NCBI GenBank assembly: GCA_020060385.1
Contig: JAGVAH010000123.1
Span: 1 to 58,371, forward strand
Length of the DNA: 58,371 nt
Direction: 5' to 3'
Source: Syntrophobacterales bacterium
GTDB taxonomy: Bacteria > Desulfobacterota > Desulfobaccia > Desulfobaccales > 0-14-0-80-60-11
Shown here: positions 51,453-58,371 of the stretch, piece after piece
Layout: each line of letters opens with the position of its first letter
Position numbering within the stretch: the stretch's first letter is position 1
The notes under the pieces: model-generated
The model's database searches: none
The model's input: the letters and a program-made list of their open reading frames with translations, nothing else
Told to the model about the DNA's origin: nothing
Position numbers and translations under genes: made by a program

Positions 51453-52415
51453 CTATATCTGCCGCCCATAGATCTGGGCCAGGATTTCCCGGCCGCCCTG
51501 GTCCAGGAGGCGCTCCGCCAGGGTATGTCCCAGGGAATCGGCCTCTGCCCGCTCCCCGGTGATCTCGCCCCGGATGAGGCGCTGGCCCTCCAGGTCGCCG
51601 ATCAGGGCCTCAAAGGTGAGGGAGTCGCCCTGGATCTGGGCCAGGCCCGCTACCGGCACCACGCAGCCCCCCTCCAGGCGGGCCAGGAAGGCCCGCTCCG
51701 CCCGCACCGCGCTATGGGTCACCGGGTCATTAAGAAAGGCGATGAGGTCCCGGACCCGGCCGTCCTCGGCCCGGGTCTCCAGCCCCAGGGCCCCCTGGCT
51801 AACTGCTGGTAGCATCTCTTTGGCGGACAAAAAACTCCGGCTGACGTGGGTCAGGCCCAGGCGGGCCAGGCCCGCGGCCGCCAGGATGATGGCTTCCAGG
51901 CCCATCTCCGCCATCTTCCGCAGCCGGGTGTCCACGTTCCCCCGCAAGGGCACGACCTCTAAATCTGGCCGCAGATGGAGCAGCTGCACCCGGCGCCGCA
52001 GGCTGCCGGTGCCCACCCGGCCCTTAGGGGGAATGGTGGCTAATGTGTCGTAATTGTGGGAGATAAAGGCGTCCCGCCAGTCCTCCCGGGGGGGCACCGC
52101 GGCTATCGCCAGCCTCTCCGGCACCAAGGCGGGCATGTCTTTCAAGCTGTGCACCGCCAGGTCCACCTGGCCGGCCAGCAGGGCCTCTTCAATCTCCTTG
52201 ATAAACAGGCCCTTGCCCCCCACCTGGGCCAGGGGCACGTCCTGCAACTTGTCCCCGGTGGTCTTGATGATCACCAGTTCCACCGCCAGGTGGGGATAAC
52301 GCTCCTCCAGCCGCTCCTTGACCCAGTTGGCCTGGGCCAGGGCCAGTTTGCTCCCCCGGGTGCCGATGCGCAGGGAAGACTGTTTTCTGTTTTCTGTTTC
52401 TTGTTTTCTGTTCAT
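51453..52415 (-). CDS. hemC: Porphobilinogen deaminase (hydroxymethylbilane synthase)
   Basis: A 320-residue enzyme joining four porphobilinogens in tetrapyrrole synthesis. Signature parts: LRIGTRGSKLALAQANWV, IIKTTGDKLQDVPL, KGLFIKEIEEALLAGQVDLAVHSLKDMP, GTGSLRRRVQLL, RGNVDTRL and RLEGGCVVPVAG, the last bearing the dipyrromethane-attaching Cys. The N-terminal MNRKQETENRKQ is not part of the family: it is encoded by a heptamer repeat array that also provides the ATG. No alternative start exists between array and conserved core. Confidence 0.95.
   Translation of the reverse strand: MNRKQETENRKQSSLRIGTRGSKLALAQANWVKERLEERYPHLAVELVIIKTTGDKLQDVPLAQVGGKGLFIKEIEEALLAGQVDLAVHSLKDMPALVPERLAIAAVPPREDWRDAFISHNYDTLATIPPKGRVGTGSLRRRVQLLHLRPDLEVVPLRGNVDTRLRKMAEMGLEAIILAAAGLARLGLTHVSRSFLSAKEMLPAVSQGALGLETRAEDGRVRDLIAFLNDPVTHSAVRAERAFLARLEGGCVVPVAGLAQIQGDSLTFEALIGDLEGQRLIRGEITGERAEADSLGHTLAERLLDQGGREILAQIYGRQI
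52380..52414. repeat. Heptamer array inside the 5' end of hemC
   Basis: Units on the plus strand: CTGTTTT, CTGTTTT, CTGTTTC, TTGTTTT, CTGTTCA. On the coding strand it encodes the non-conserved N-terminal residues, and its last unit contains the complement of the ATG start. Confidence 0.75.
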
Positions 52416-52542
52416 TTCAATCGTTCATGAGCCTGAGGCTCAACCGTAAACCATGAAAAATCGGGGCAGGCGTCTCGTCCGCCAGAGGGGGGCGGAGGCG
52501 AAACTACTGCCCTACCAAGAATGACTTGCCTTGGGGACCCCT

Positions 52543-52764
52543 TTAATGGCAGGTGCTGCAGGAGGTGGCGGCACACCCGGTGCAGGAAGCGCCCTTGGGG
52601 TTGGAGGCGGCGGTGAACTTGTAACCCACCTTGGCGGCACAGGCGCTCATCAGCTTCTCCACTGTTTTCTCATGGCAGGAAGGGCACTCCACCTCATCAC
52701 CGCCGAAGACCAGCTGCTCAAATTCATGACCGCAAGCCTGACAACGGAACTCAAAAATGGGCAT
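52543..52764 (-). CDS. FmdB-family zinc-ribbon protein
   Basis: A 73-residue protein with the FmdB/CxxC zinc ribbon: PIFEFRCQACGHEFEQLVFGGDEVECPSCHEKTVEKLMSA. A Cys-rich tail (CTGCAATSCSTCH) adds a second possible metal site, common in this family. Function is unknown beyond regulatory suggestions. ATG at 52764 has AGAGG 8 nt upstream; TTG at 52773 is less likely. A hairpin GGTGCGT-CTC-ACGCACC lies upstream at 52793-52809. Confidence 0.8.
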   Translation of the reverse strand: MPIFEFRCQACGHEFEQLVFGGDEVECPSCHEKTVEKLMSACAAKVGYKFTAASNPKGASCTGCAATSCSTCH

Positions 52765-52934
52765 GGATAACAACCTCTGAAAATTAATGTAAGGTGCGTC
52801 TCACGCACCATTTGGGGCGCGGACGACGCGGCCTCCAATAGATTTCATCTCCCCCAGTTAAACTTGGGGCAGAATGAGGTTCCCAAGTACAACCCGGGAA
52901 CCAGAAGAATTTTGTTTCGTTTATTTATTTTACA

Positions 52935-53312
52935 CTATTTCTTCTCGATGCGCACCGTGGCCCCCGCGGGCACCAGTTTCAGGCAGCAGGGGTCGCCGTG
53001 GACGCGGCCCACCAGGTTGACGGCGCTGGCCGGGCGGATCTCCCCGGGGACGCTGCCGGGGGTCATCCCGAAAAAGAGGCAAAAAGCCTTGCCCGTGGGC
53101 CAGTAGCCCAGGTCCCCCACGTTTACCACCACCGCTGCGGTGTCGTCCAGGTCCGCCACCACCTGGGGCACCGGGAAGTAGATTTCCTCGCCCCAGAGCT
53201 GGGCCTGGCCGGTGATGGGCAGGGCCGCGGCCAGGGCCTGGGCCGTGGGGGTGTCCGTCAAAAAGCCTTCCAGGCGCTGGTCATGCGCGGTGATCACGAT
53301 GTCAGTGGGCAT
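52935..53312 (-). CDS. Cyclophilin-like fold protein
   Basis: A 125-residue protein of the cyclophilin-like family typified by Thermotoga TM1367: TPTAQALAAALPITGQAQLWGEEIYFPVP, VVNVGDLGYWPTGKAFCLFFGMTP and ASAVNLVGRV are the recognisable elements. Isomerase activity is not established for the family. It overlaps the 3' end of the deoxyhypusine-synthase-like gene by 11 bp and is co-transcribed with it. Confidence 0.8.
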   Translation of the reverse strand: MPTDIVITAHDQRLEGFLTDTPTAQALAAALPITGQAQLWGEEIYFPVPQVVADLDDTAAVVVNVGDLGYWPTGKAFCLFFGMTPGSVPGEIRPASAVNLVGRVHGDPCCLKLVPAGATVRIEKK

Positions 53313-54261
53313 GGGCTCCCTCCAGTTCCTCCACCACCAGCGCGGCCAGCAGGGGCAGGAGCAGTTCGTGGTGGCCGGTCAGGGCGTAGCCTTGCCCCAC
53401 CCCGGCGGTGGGCCGCCGCACCACGTTGGTCAGGGGGCGGTAATGCTGGACAAAATCCAGGTTGACGGTGGTCAGGGGCTCCACCTTATGCCCCAGGTTC
53501 CGGGCCAGGGTCACGGCCTTGAGGAAGACCTCGGGGAGGATCACCGCGGAGCCCAGATTAATATACAAACCCCCGGCCAGGCGGCTGACCAGGGCGGCAA
53601 AAAGGCGAAAATCCCGATGGGTGGCCGCGCCCAGGGCCCCCGGGTCCACCGATGGATGTAAATGGATGATATCCGTGCCCACAGCCACGTGGACGGTCAG
53701 GGGCACCTCCAATTCTGCGGCCGCGGCCAGAAGGCTCAGGTGTCTGAAGGGGAAATCGGACTCCAGCAGGCGGCGGCCCACTGCTTCCCCCAGGCCCAGG
53801 TTTTGCGCCGCCCCCCAGGAGATGGCGGCGTTGAGGAATTCCCCGGTCTCCTGGGCCATGCCGAACTGGCCGCACCCCAAGACCTGGTCCACGTCCTCGG
53901 AGGTGCGGCCCACCATGGCGATCTCCGCGTCATGAACGATGCCCGCGCCGTTCAAGGCCACGCCGGTGATCAGGCCCCGCCGCAACAGGTCGATGAGGAT
54001 GGGGCTGAGCCCCACCTTGAGGGGGTGGGCGCCCATCCCCAGGAGCGCCTGGCAGCCCTGCCGGTGGGCCCGGACCCAGGCCCCGGCCACTTCCCGCAGA
54101 GCCGTGCCCGCGAGAATACGGGGCAGGCCCTCCACAAACTCCCGGAGGCTGCCCCCGGCCTGCCAGACCCGGGCAAAGTCCCGGTGGCTCACTTTGGAGG
54201 GACGGTCTTTCAAGCTATAGGTCTTGATGCCCTTAAGGTCTAGAGGGTCCAGTTTCTTCAT
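53302..54261 (-). CDS. Deoxyhypusine synthase-like protein
   Basis: A 319-residue protein that I associate with the deoxyhypusine-synthase fold (DHS-like NAD-binding): MGAHPLKVGLSPILIDLLRRGLITGVALNGAGIVHDAEIAMVGRTSEDV resembles the family core, and VGTDIIHLHPSVD and YINLGSAVILPEVFLKAV follow. Bacteria lack eIF5A, and the catalytic Lys region is not evident, so true hypusine formation is unlikely. It is coupled to gmhA (4-bp overlap) and to the cyclophilin-like gene. Its function is unknown, perhaps in sugar or polyamine chemistry. Confidence 0.65.
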   Translation of the reverse strand: MKKLDPLDLKGIKTYSLKDRPSKVSHRDFARVWQAGGSLREFVEGLPRILAGTALREVAGAWVRAHRQGCQALLGMGAHPLKVGLSPILIDLLRRGLITGVALNGAGIVHDAEIAMVGRTSEDVDQVLGCGQFGMAQETGEFLNAAISWGAAQNLGLGEAVGRRLLESDFPFRHLSLLAAAAELEVPLTVHVAVGTDIIHLHPSVDPGALGAATHRDFRLFAALVSRLAGGLYINLGSAVILPEVFLKAVTLARNLGHKVEPLTTVNLDFVQHYRPLTNVVRRPTAGVGQGYALTGHHELLLPLLAALVVEELEGAHAH

Positions 54262-54860
54262 CCGCTCCCCTCAGGGCCGAATTTCTCCGGATAGAGTTGA
54301 AAGTCCACCAGATCGCAGAGTATATGGCCGATGGTGATGTGCACTTCCTGGACCCGGGGGGTATTCCGGGAGCGGACAATCAGGGCCAGGTCCGCGGCCC
54401 GGGCCACCTCCCCTCCATCCCGGCCGCAAAAGGCCAGAGTCTTCAATCCCAACTCCCGGGCCGTTTGCAGCCCCTGCACCACGTTGGGGGAGCCGCCGCT
54501 GGTGCTGATGCCCCAGGCCACGTCCCCCGGCCTTCCCAAGGCCCGGAGCTGCTTGGCGAACACCTCGTTAAAGTCGTAATCATTGGCCACCGCGGTGAGG
54601 ATGGAAGTGTCCGTGGTCAGGGCCAGGGCCCCCAAAGGGGGCCGCTCCACCTGGAAACGGTTGACGAACTCCGCGGCCAGGTGTTGGGCGTCCGCGGCGC
54701 TGCCCCCATTGCCGAAGATAAATACCCGCCCCCCGGCTTGGAAGGTCTCGGCCAACATGCGGGCCGCGGCCGCCACCGCCGCGTTCTGCTCCTGCCAAAA
54801 CTCCTGCTGCAGCCGGATCGTTTCCCCTACCGCTTCCTGCGCCCGGGCCATGAGGGGCAT
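54258..54860 (-). CDS. gmhA: Sedoheptulose-7-phosphate isomerase-like SIS protein
   Basis: A 200-residue SIS-domain protein. FIFGNGGSAADAQHLAAEFVNRF, GISTSGGSPNVVQGLQTARE and VQEVHITIGHILCDLVDFQL match GmhA, which makes D-glycero-heptose 7-phosphate for LPS core; the His and Glu of VHITIGH fit the zinc site. DiaA-type proteins are similar and cannot be fully excluded. It follows the GH57 gene by 49 bp. Confidence 0.87.
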   Translation of the reverse strand: MPLMARAQEAVGETIRLQQEFWQEQNAAVAAAARMLAETFQAGGRVFIFGNGGSAADAQHLAAEFVNRFQVERPPLGALALTTDTSILTAVANDYDFNEVFAKQLRALGRPGDVAWGISTSGGSPNVVQGLQTARELGLKTLAFCGRDGGEVARAADLALIVRSRNTPRVQEVHITIGHILCDLVDFQLYPEKFGPEGSG

Positions 54861-54909
54861 AAGGCCTCCTTTGTGGTTTTAGGGGCCATCTGGCCCTTTC
54901 CCCTAAGAT

Positions 54910-57441
54910 TCAAGCCAGTAGCTTCAAATACCGCACCGGGCTGAAGTTGAGGGCTTCCACCAGGTCGATGAGCAGCCGGCTGAGGGTCCGGGCCCTGGTA
55001 TCCGTGGCCGCCCGGGCCGCCAGTTTTGGGAAGCGCTCCTCCATCAGGGAGAAAAATAGGTTTTGGGCCTCCGTTAATTCCAGGGTCATGGGGATCTGTC
55101 CCATCAGGGCCACGAATTGCTTCAGGTGCTCGGCGTTAACCGTGGTGAAGTCCGCGGCCAGATTGTGGAGGTGGCGGTCCAAAATCCGCCCCAGAATTTG
55201 GGCGCCCCGGATCGATTCCAGCTTCAAACCCAAAAGGGCGCCCTCCTGGATGATCTCCAGGAAATCGTCAACAATGGCGGCAGACACGGGTTCCGTTTCC
55301 AGTTTCTGCAGCAGCTCCACCAGGAGATTATTGAGAGTGATTTCCCCGGCGGTCTGAAACAGCCGGGGCAGGGGCAGGCCCTCCACGGCCATGGCCTTTA
55401 GCAGTGGCCTGGCTTCCTCAAAGTTGTGGGCAATGACGGCCAGGGCTTCATCCATATTATGGCGCAGCAGGTCCTGGAAAAGCTCCTGCTTTTCATCCCG
55501 GAACATGTCGTGGAAGGAGTAATAGCGTTCTCCCAGGCGCCGGGCCATGGAAGCGATCAGGTCTTCCGGGGTGTTTTCCAGAACTTGAAATAGTTCCTGT
55601 TTCAGGGTATGGAAATCTTGGGGCGCGGCGCCCGGCATGATTTGGGTGCGGTAGAGGTAGCTCCCCATAAAGACCGTAAAAAAGCTGAGGACCTGGCCCT
55701 TTAAGGTGGTGCCGGAGGCCAGGCGGAGGCGCCCCGCGCCCATGACCAATGACCCCTGGGCCTTTTGTTCCAGCTCCAGGGTCTCCACCTGGAAGTGGTA
55801 GATGCGGGTGGGACATTGCCGTTCCCGCTCCTTGAGCCAGGAAATGGCCCATTGGTTCACCACCTTGGGGAAGTCCACCACCAGGGGATTGACCCGCTCC
55901 AGATAGAGGTCGCGGCCGCTGCCCATACCGGGGACGTTGCTCACGGCCTTCTCCAGACGCAGCAGGAAGGGGGTCTCCAGGACCTCGGTGGTGAAATTTT
56001 GCCCCAGCTGCAGGGCCCGGGCCGCGTACTTCAGCACCTGGAGGGTCTCCAGGCCCGCCAGGTCGGCGAAAAACCAGCCGCAACTGGTGTACATCAGCAA
56101 GGCGTGGCGCTGCATCTCCAGGAGCATCAGGGCCGGCACCCAATCGCTCCGGCTCAGGCCCGGCGTCCCTACCTGGGCGAAGAACCGGGCCAGGGTCTCG
56201 GGGGTGCGCTCCAGAATCACCTGTACATAAGCATTGCGGGCCTCCCAGGGGTCCCGGAGATACTTCTGCCCCTGGGACTCAAAGATCAGGGCCAGGCGCT
56301 CATTCAAGAAGTCGAAGGCCTCCCGCAAGGGAGTGCGCCACCTCTGGTTCCAGGTGGGTTGGCCGCCGGTGGAGCAGCCGCAGTCCGAGCGCCAGCGCTC
56401 CACCCCGTGGGCGCAGCTCCAGGAGCTGCCGTCTCCCGCGGGACCCAGGCAGAGTTCCACTTCCATCTGGGGCGGGGCCATCTCCAGGAAGGCGGCATAG
56501 TTGCAGAGCTGCAGATCCCTCTGGGGCAGGGCCTGGGTCAGGGCATGGGCCAGGGCCAGTTCCCCGAACTTTTTATGATGCCCGTAATTTTCCCCGTCCG
56601 TGGCCACGTGCAAAATCTGTGGGCGCAGGGTGGTGGGAGAAAAGCTCTCCGCCAGACGCGCGGCCAGGCGGTTGCTGTCCTGGAGGAGGTCCCCGAAGCT
56701 GATGTCCGCAGCCAACGTCCCGTTATAAAAAAAGACCTCGATATAGCGCCTCCTGGCGGGCTTCCCCTCCCCATCCGGCAGATAGCAGCGGTAAGGCTGG
56801 GTGGTGTCCAGGCTGTTGCCCTGGACCCGCTCCCAGGGACCGCCGGCCAGAGGCCGCACCCGCAAGGCCTGATAGGGCGAAAGGATGACGAACTTCATGC
56901 CCTGTTGGGCCAGGGCCGCCAGGGTAGGCAAATTAACCGCAGTCTCTGGCAGCCACATGGCCTCGGCCGTTCTTTGAAAACGGTGGGAAAAGTCTTTGAG
57001 GCCCCAGATGATCTGGGTCTCCCGGTCCCGGGGATTGGCCAGGGGTAAAATGGCATGGTTATAGGCCTGGGCCAGGGCGTTGCCGTGCCCCAGGCGGGCC
57101 AGGCTGCGCCGGTCCGCGTCCAGAATCCGCTGGTAGGCCAGGGGGGCCGCGGTCTCCAGCCAGCTCAAAAGGGTGGGACCGAAGTTGAAGCTGATGAACT
57201 CATAATTGTTAATAATATCCAGGATGCGCTGCTGGCCGTCGAAGACCCGGGCGCAACCGTTGGGGCTGTAACATTCCACGTTGATGCGGGTGTTCCAATC
57301 ATGGTAGGGATGGGCGCTGGTCTCCACTTCGATCTGCTCAATCCAGGGGTTTTCCCGGGGAGGCTGATAGAAATGGCCGTGGATGACCACGTAGCCCTGG
57401 GCGGTTTTTTTCGGCGGTGCAGGGTCCATGTGCAGTCCCAT
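54910..57441 (-). CDS. Glycoside hydrolase family 57 protein with DUF3536
   Basis: An 843-residue cytoplasmic enzyme. HGHFYQPPRENPW is the GH57 opening motif; AEAMWLPETAVNL should contain the nucleophile Glu region and ATDGENYGHHKKFGE the acid Asp. The C-terminal half (about 420-840) is a helical DUF3536-type region. Family members act on alpha-glucans (amylase, amylopullulanase, branching), so glycogen or starch turnover is likely. It is the first gene of the run ending at hemC. Start ATG at 57441 or 57429; ribosome sites are weak. Confidence 0.85.
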   Translation of the reverse strand: MGLHMDPAPPKKTAQGYVVIHGHFYQPPRENPWIEQIEVETSAHPYHDWNTRINVECYSPNGCARVFDGQQRILDIINNYEFISFNFGPTLLSWLETAAPLAYQRILDADRRSLARLGHGNALAQAYNHAILPLANPRDRETQIIWGLKDFSHRFQRTAEAMWLPETAVNLPTLAALAQQGMKFVILSPYQALRVRPLAGGPWERVQGNSLDTTQPYRCYLPDGEGKPARRRYIEVFFYNGTLAADISFGDLLQDSNRLAARLAESFSPTTLRPQILHVATDGENYGHHKKFGELALAHALTQALPQRDLQLCNYAAFLEMAPPQMEVELCLGPAGDGSSWSCAHGVERWRSDCGCSTGGQPTWNQRWRTPLREAFDFLNERLALIFESQGQKYLRDPWEARNAYVQVILERTPETLARFFAQVGTPGLSRSDWVPALMLLEMQRHALLMYTSCGWFFADLAGLETLQVLKYAARALQLGQNFTTEVLETPFLLRLEKAVSNVPGMGSGRDLYLERVNPLVVDFPKVVNQWAISWLKERERQCPTRIYHFQVETLELEQKAQGSLVMGAGRLRLASGTTLKGQVLSFFTVFMGSYLYRTQIMPGAAPQDFHTLKQELFQVLENTPEDLIASMARRLGERYYSFHDMFRDEKQELFQDLLRHNMDEALAVIAHNFEEARPLLKAMAVEGLPLPRLFQTAGEITLNNLLVELLQKLETEPVSAAIVDDFLEIIQEGALLGLKLESIRGAQILGRILDRHLHNLAADFTTVNAEHLKQFVALMGQIPMTLELTEAQNLFFSLMEERFPKLAARAATDTRARTLSRLLIDLVEALNFSPVRYLKLLA

Positions 57442-57546
57442 TTCTTGGGAATCAAGCTATCTTAATCCGGCCCGGGATTCCTGTCAATTACCGGCTCTCA
57501 AGGCGGCCCCGGGAAGGAAAAATTAAGGGTCAATTCCCCCAATGCC

Positions 57547-57574
57547 TTGACAAGATAAGAAAAGCAGATATTAT
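57547..57574 (+). promoter_or_regulatory. Sigma-70 promoter of rplU-rpmA-obg
   Basis: TTGACA (57547-57552) and TATTAT (57569-57574) with 16-bp spacing. The predicted start near 57581 gives a leader of about 29 nt that holds AGGAGG. Confidence 0.7.
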
Positions 57575-57609
57575 TAACTGTCTATCGGTATTTAATGCAG
57601 GAGGCTAAA

Positions 57610-57924
57610 GTGTACGCCATTATCGTAACCGGCGGTAAACAATATCGAGTCTCTCCCGGGGACGTCCTCCGGGTGGAGCGTCTGCCCGGGGAGCGGGGCG
57701 CAGAGGTGGTTTTGGACCAGGTGCTCCTGGTGCACGACGACCAGGAGCTGAAGGTGGGCCAGCCCTTGGTGGAGAACGCCAGCGTCCGGGGCCAGATACT
57801 GCGGCAGGGCAAGGGTAAAAAGATCCTGGTCTATAAAAAGAAACGCCGTAAGAATTACCGGCGCAAACAAGGGCACCGGCAGCTCTATACGGCCTTGCAG
57901 ATTCAGGAGATTCTTTTCTCGTAA
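57610..57924 (+). CDS. rplU: 50S ribosomal protein L21
   Basis: A 104-residue ribosomal protein: [24 protein letters not shown] at the start and [32 protein letters not shown] at the end are diagnostic. The GTG at 57610 is chosen because AGGAGG lies 5 nt before it; the in-frame ATG at 57595 would place AGGAGG inside the gene. First gene of the rplU-rpmA-obg operon. Confidence 0.97.
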   Translation: MYAIIVTGGKQYRVSPGDVLRVERLPGERGAEVVLDQVLLVHDDQELKVGQPLVENASVRGQILRQGKGKKILVYKKKRRKNYRRKQGHRQLYTALQIQEILFS

Positions 57925-57991
57925 GTTGAGGGCGGGACGGTAGCCCAGGCTTGCCAGCCGGGCCACCTCCCCTAAAACAGGAGTCATTACC

Positions 57992-58249
57992 ATGGCACAT
58001 AAAAAAGCGGGCGGCAGTTCCCGGAACGGCCGGGACAGCGCGGGCAAACGCCGGGGCGTCAAGCGTTTTGCCGGGCAGTCGGTACTGGCCGGCAACATCC
58101 TGGTGCGCCAGGTGGGCACCCGCCTCCATCCCGGCAACAACGTGGGCATGGGCCGTGATTACACCCTGTTCGCCAAGATCGACGGGGTGGTGGCCTTTGA
58201 GGCCTTCGGCAAAAACCGCAAACGGGTCAGCGTTTATCCCCCAGCTTGA
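57992..58249 (+). CDS. rpmA: 50S ribosomal protein L27
   Basis: An 85-residue ribosomal protein. [20 protein letters not shown] is the usual start, then [40 protein letters not shown]. No N-terminal extension for cleavage is present, as in most Gram-negatives. Its stop overlaps the obg start. Confidence 0.97.
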   Translation: MAHKKAGGSSRNGRDSAGKRRGVKRFAGQSVLAGNILVRQVGTRLHPGNNVGMGRDYTLFAKIDGVVAFEAFGKNRKRVSVYPPA

Positions 58250-58371
58250 AATCCTTTCCCGATGAGGCGGAGATCACCGTCCGGGGCGGCGCCGGGGGAG
58301 CGGGCTGCGTCAGTTTCCTCAGGACGCGGCACCGGCCCCAGGGGCGGCCCGACGGCGGTGACGGCGGCGCC
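58246..58371 (+). CDS. obg: GTPase Obg, N-terminal fragment (cut by window end)
   Basis: The first 42 codons of Obg: [28 protein letters not shown] then PDGGDGG match the glycine-rich Obg fold that precedes the GTPase domain. The likely start is a TTG at 58246 overlapping the rpmA stop (TTGA), which implies translational coupling; no ribosome site is seen. The frame is open to the window edge. Confidence 0.9.
   Translation, partial: MKSFPDEAEITVRGGAGGAGCVSFLRTRHRPQGRPDGGDGGA

Noticed and set aside
1-58371. rRNA, tRNA, tmRNA, RNase P RNA or prophage genes
   Set aside because: All gaps were read on both strands and no such feature could be supported.

Overview
The window looks like a chromosomal segment of a GC-rich anaerobic member of the Desulfobacterota (old Deltaproteobacteria), perhaps near Desulfobacca or Syntrophobacterales. 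This is inferred from gene content: a selenocysteine formate dehydrogenase with tungstate and molybdate uptake, a CooF-type ferredoxin beside a FAD/NAD oxidoreductase, a stand-alone IMP cyclohydrolase, NapH/NapG-like iron-sulfur proteins, an HpnN-type RND exporter and many outer-membrane genes. No rRNA, tRNA, CRISPR array, transposase or phage gene was seen.

Layout. (1) 608-10637, all minus strand: a molybdenum/tungsten and formate dehydrogenase block, in transcription order modE, fdhA (in-frame UGA read as Sec), an FmdE/molybdopterin-binding fusion, modB-modA-modC, two tungstate-type binding proteins, tupB and tupC. Two ModE-like operators (CGnTAT-N12-ATAnCG) and a sigma-54-type promoter were found here. 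(2) 10988-14859, plus: HpnN-type exporter, MlaC-like partner and a small unknown protein. (3) 14915-18942: two crotonase-family enzymes, an outer-membrane barrel, and IMP cyclohydrolase coupled to an unknown protein. (4) 19231-22692: FAD/NAD oxidoreductase and CooF-like ferredoxin, separated by an AT-rich island carrying a nuclease-like gene. (5) 22914-30040: HD-GYP protein, purM, DUF134 regulator, purine nucleoside phosphorylase, RidA, a protoglobin-PsiE fusion and a histidine kinase with a membrane partner. (6) 30267-34499: era, lnt, corC and speH, the last behind a structured leader and a clear promoter. (7) 34619-37592: DUF1015, an atypical receiver protein and a UPF0104 membrane protein. 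(8) 37656-42470: a TetR-controlled EmrAB-TolC-type pump with twin operators. (9) 42599-47934: DUF362, QueG-like, papain-like protease, NapH/G-like fusion and Nudix. (10) 47994-57441: prs, sfsA, outer-membrane protein, NYN RNase-like gene with a hairpin leader, hemC, fmdB-like, cyclophilin-like, deoxyhypusine-synthase-like, gmhA and a GH57 enzyme. (11) 57610-58371: rplU, rpmA and the start of obg.

The most coherent functional story is region 1: ModE would sense oxyanion status and control both the Mo/W-dependent Sec-formate dehydrogenase and an uptake system for its metal. The most unusual sequence-level signal is a dispersed set of 7-bp-period degenerate tandem repeats in spacers (about ten sites). 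They abut stop codons or starts, often occur as inverted arms, and in one case supply the first codons of hemC. These resemble the heptameric STRR sequences known from cyanobacteria.
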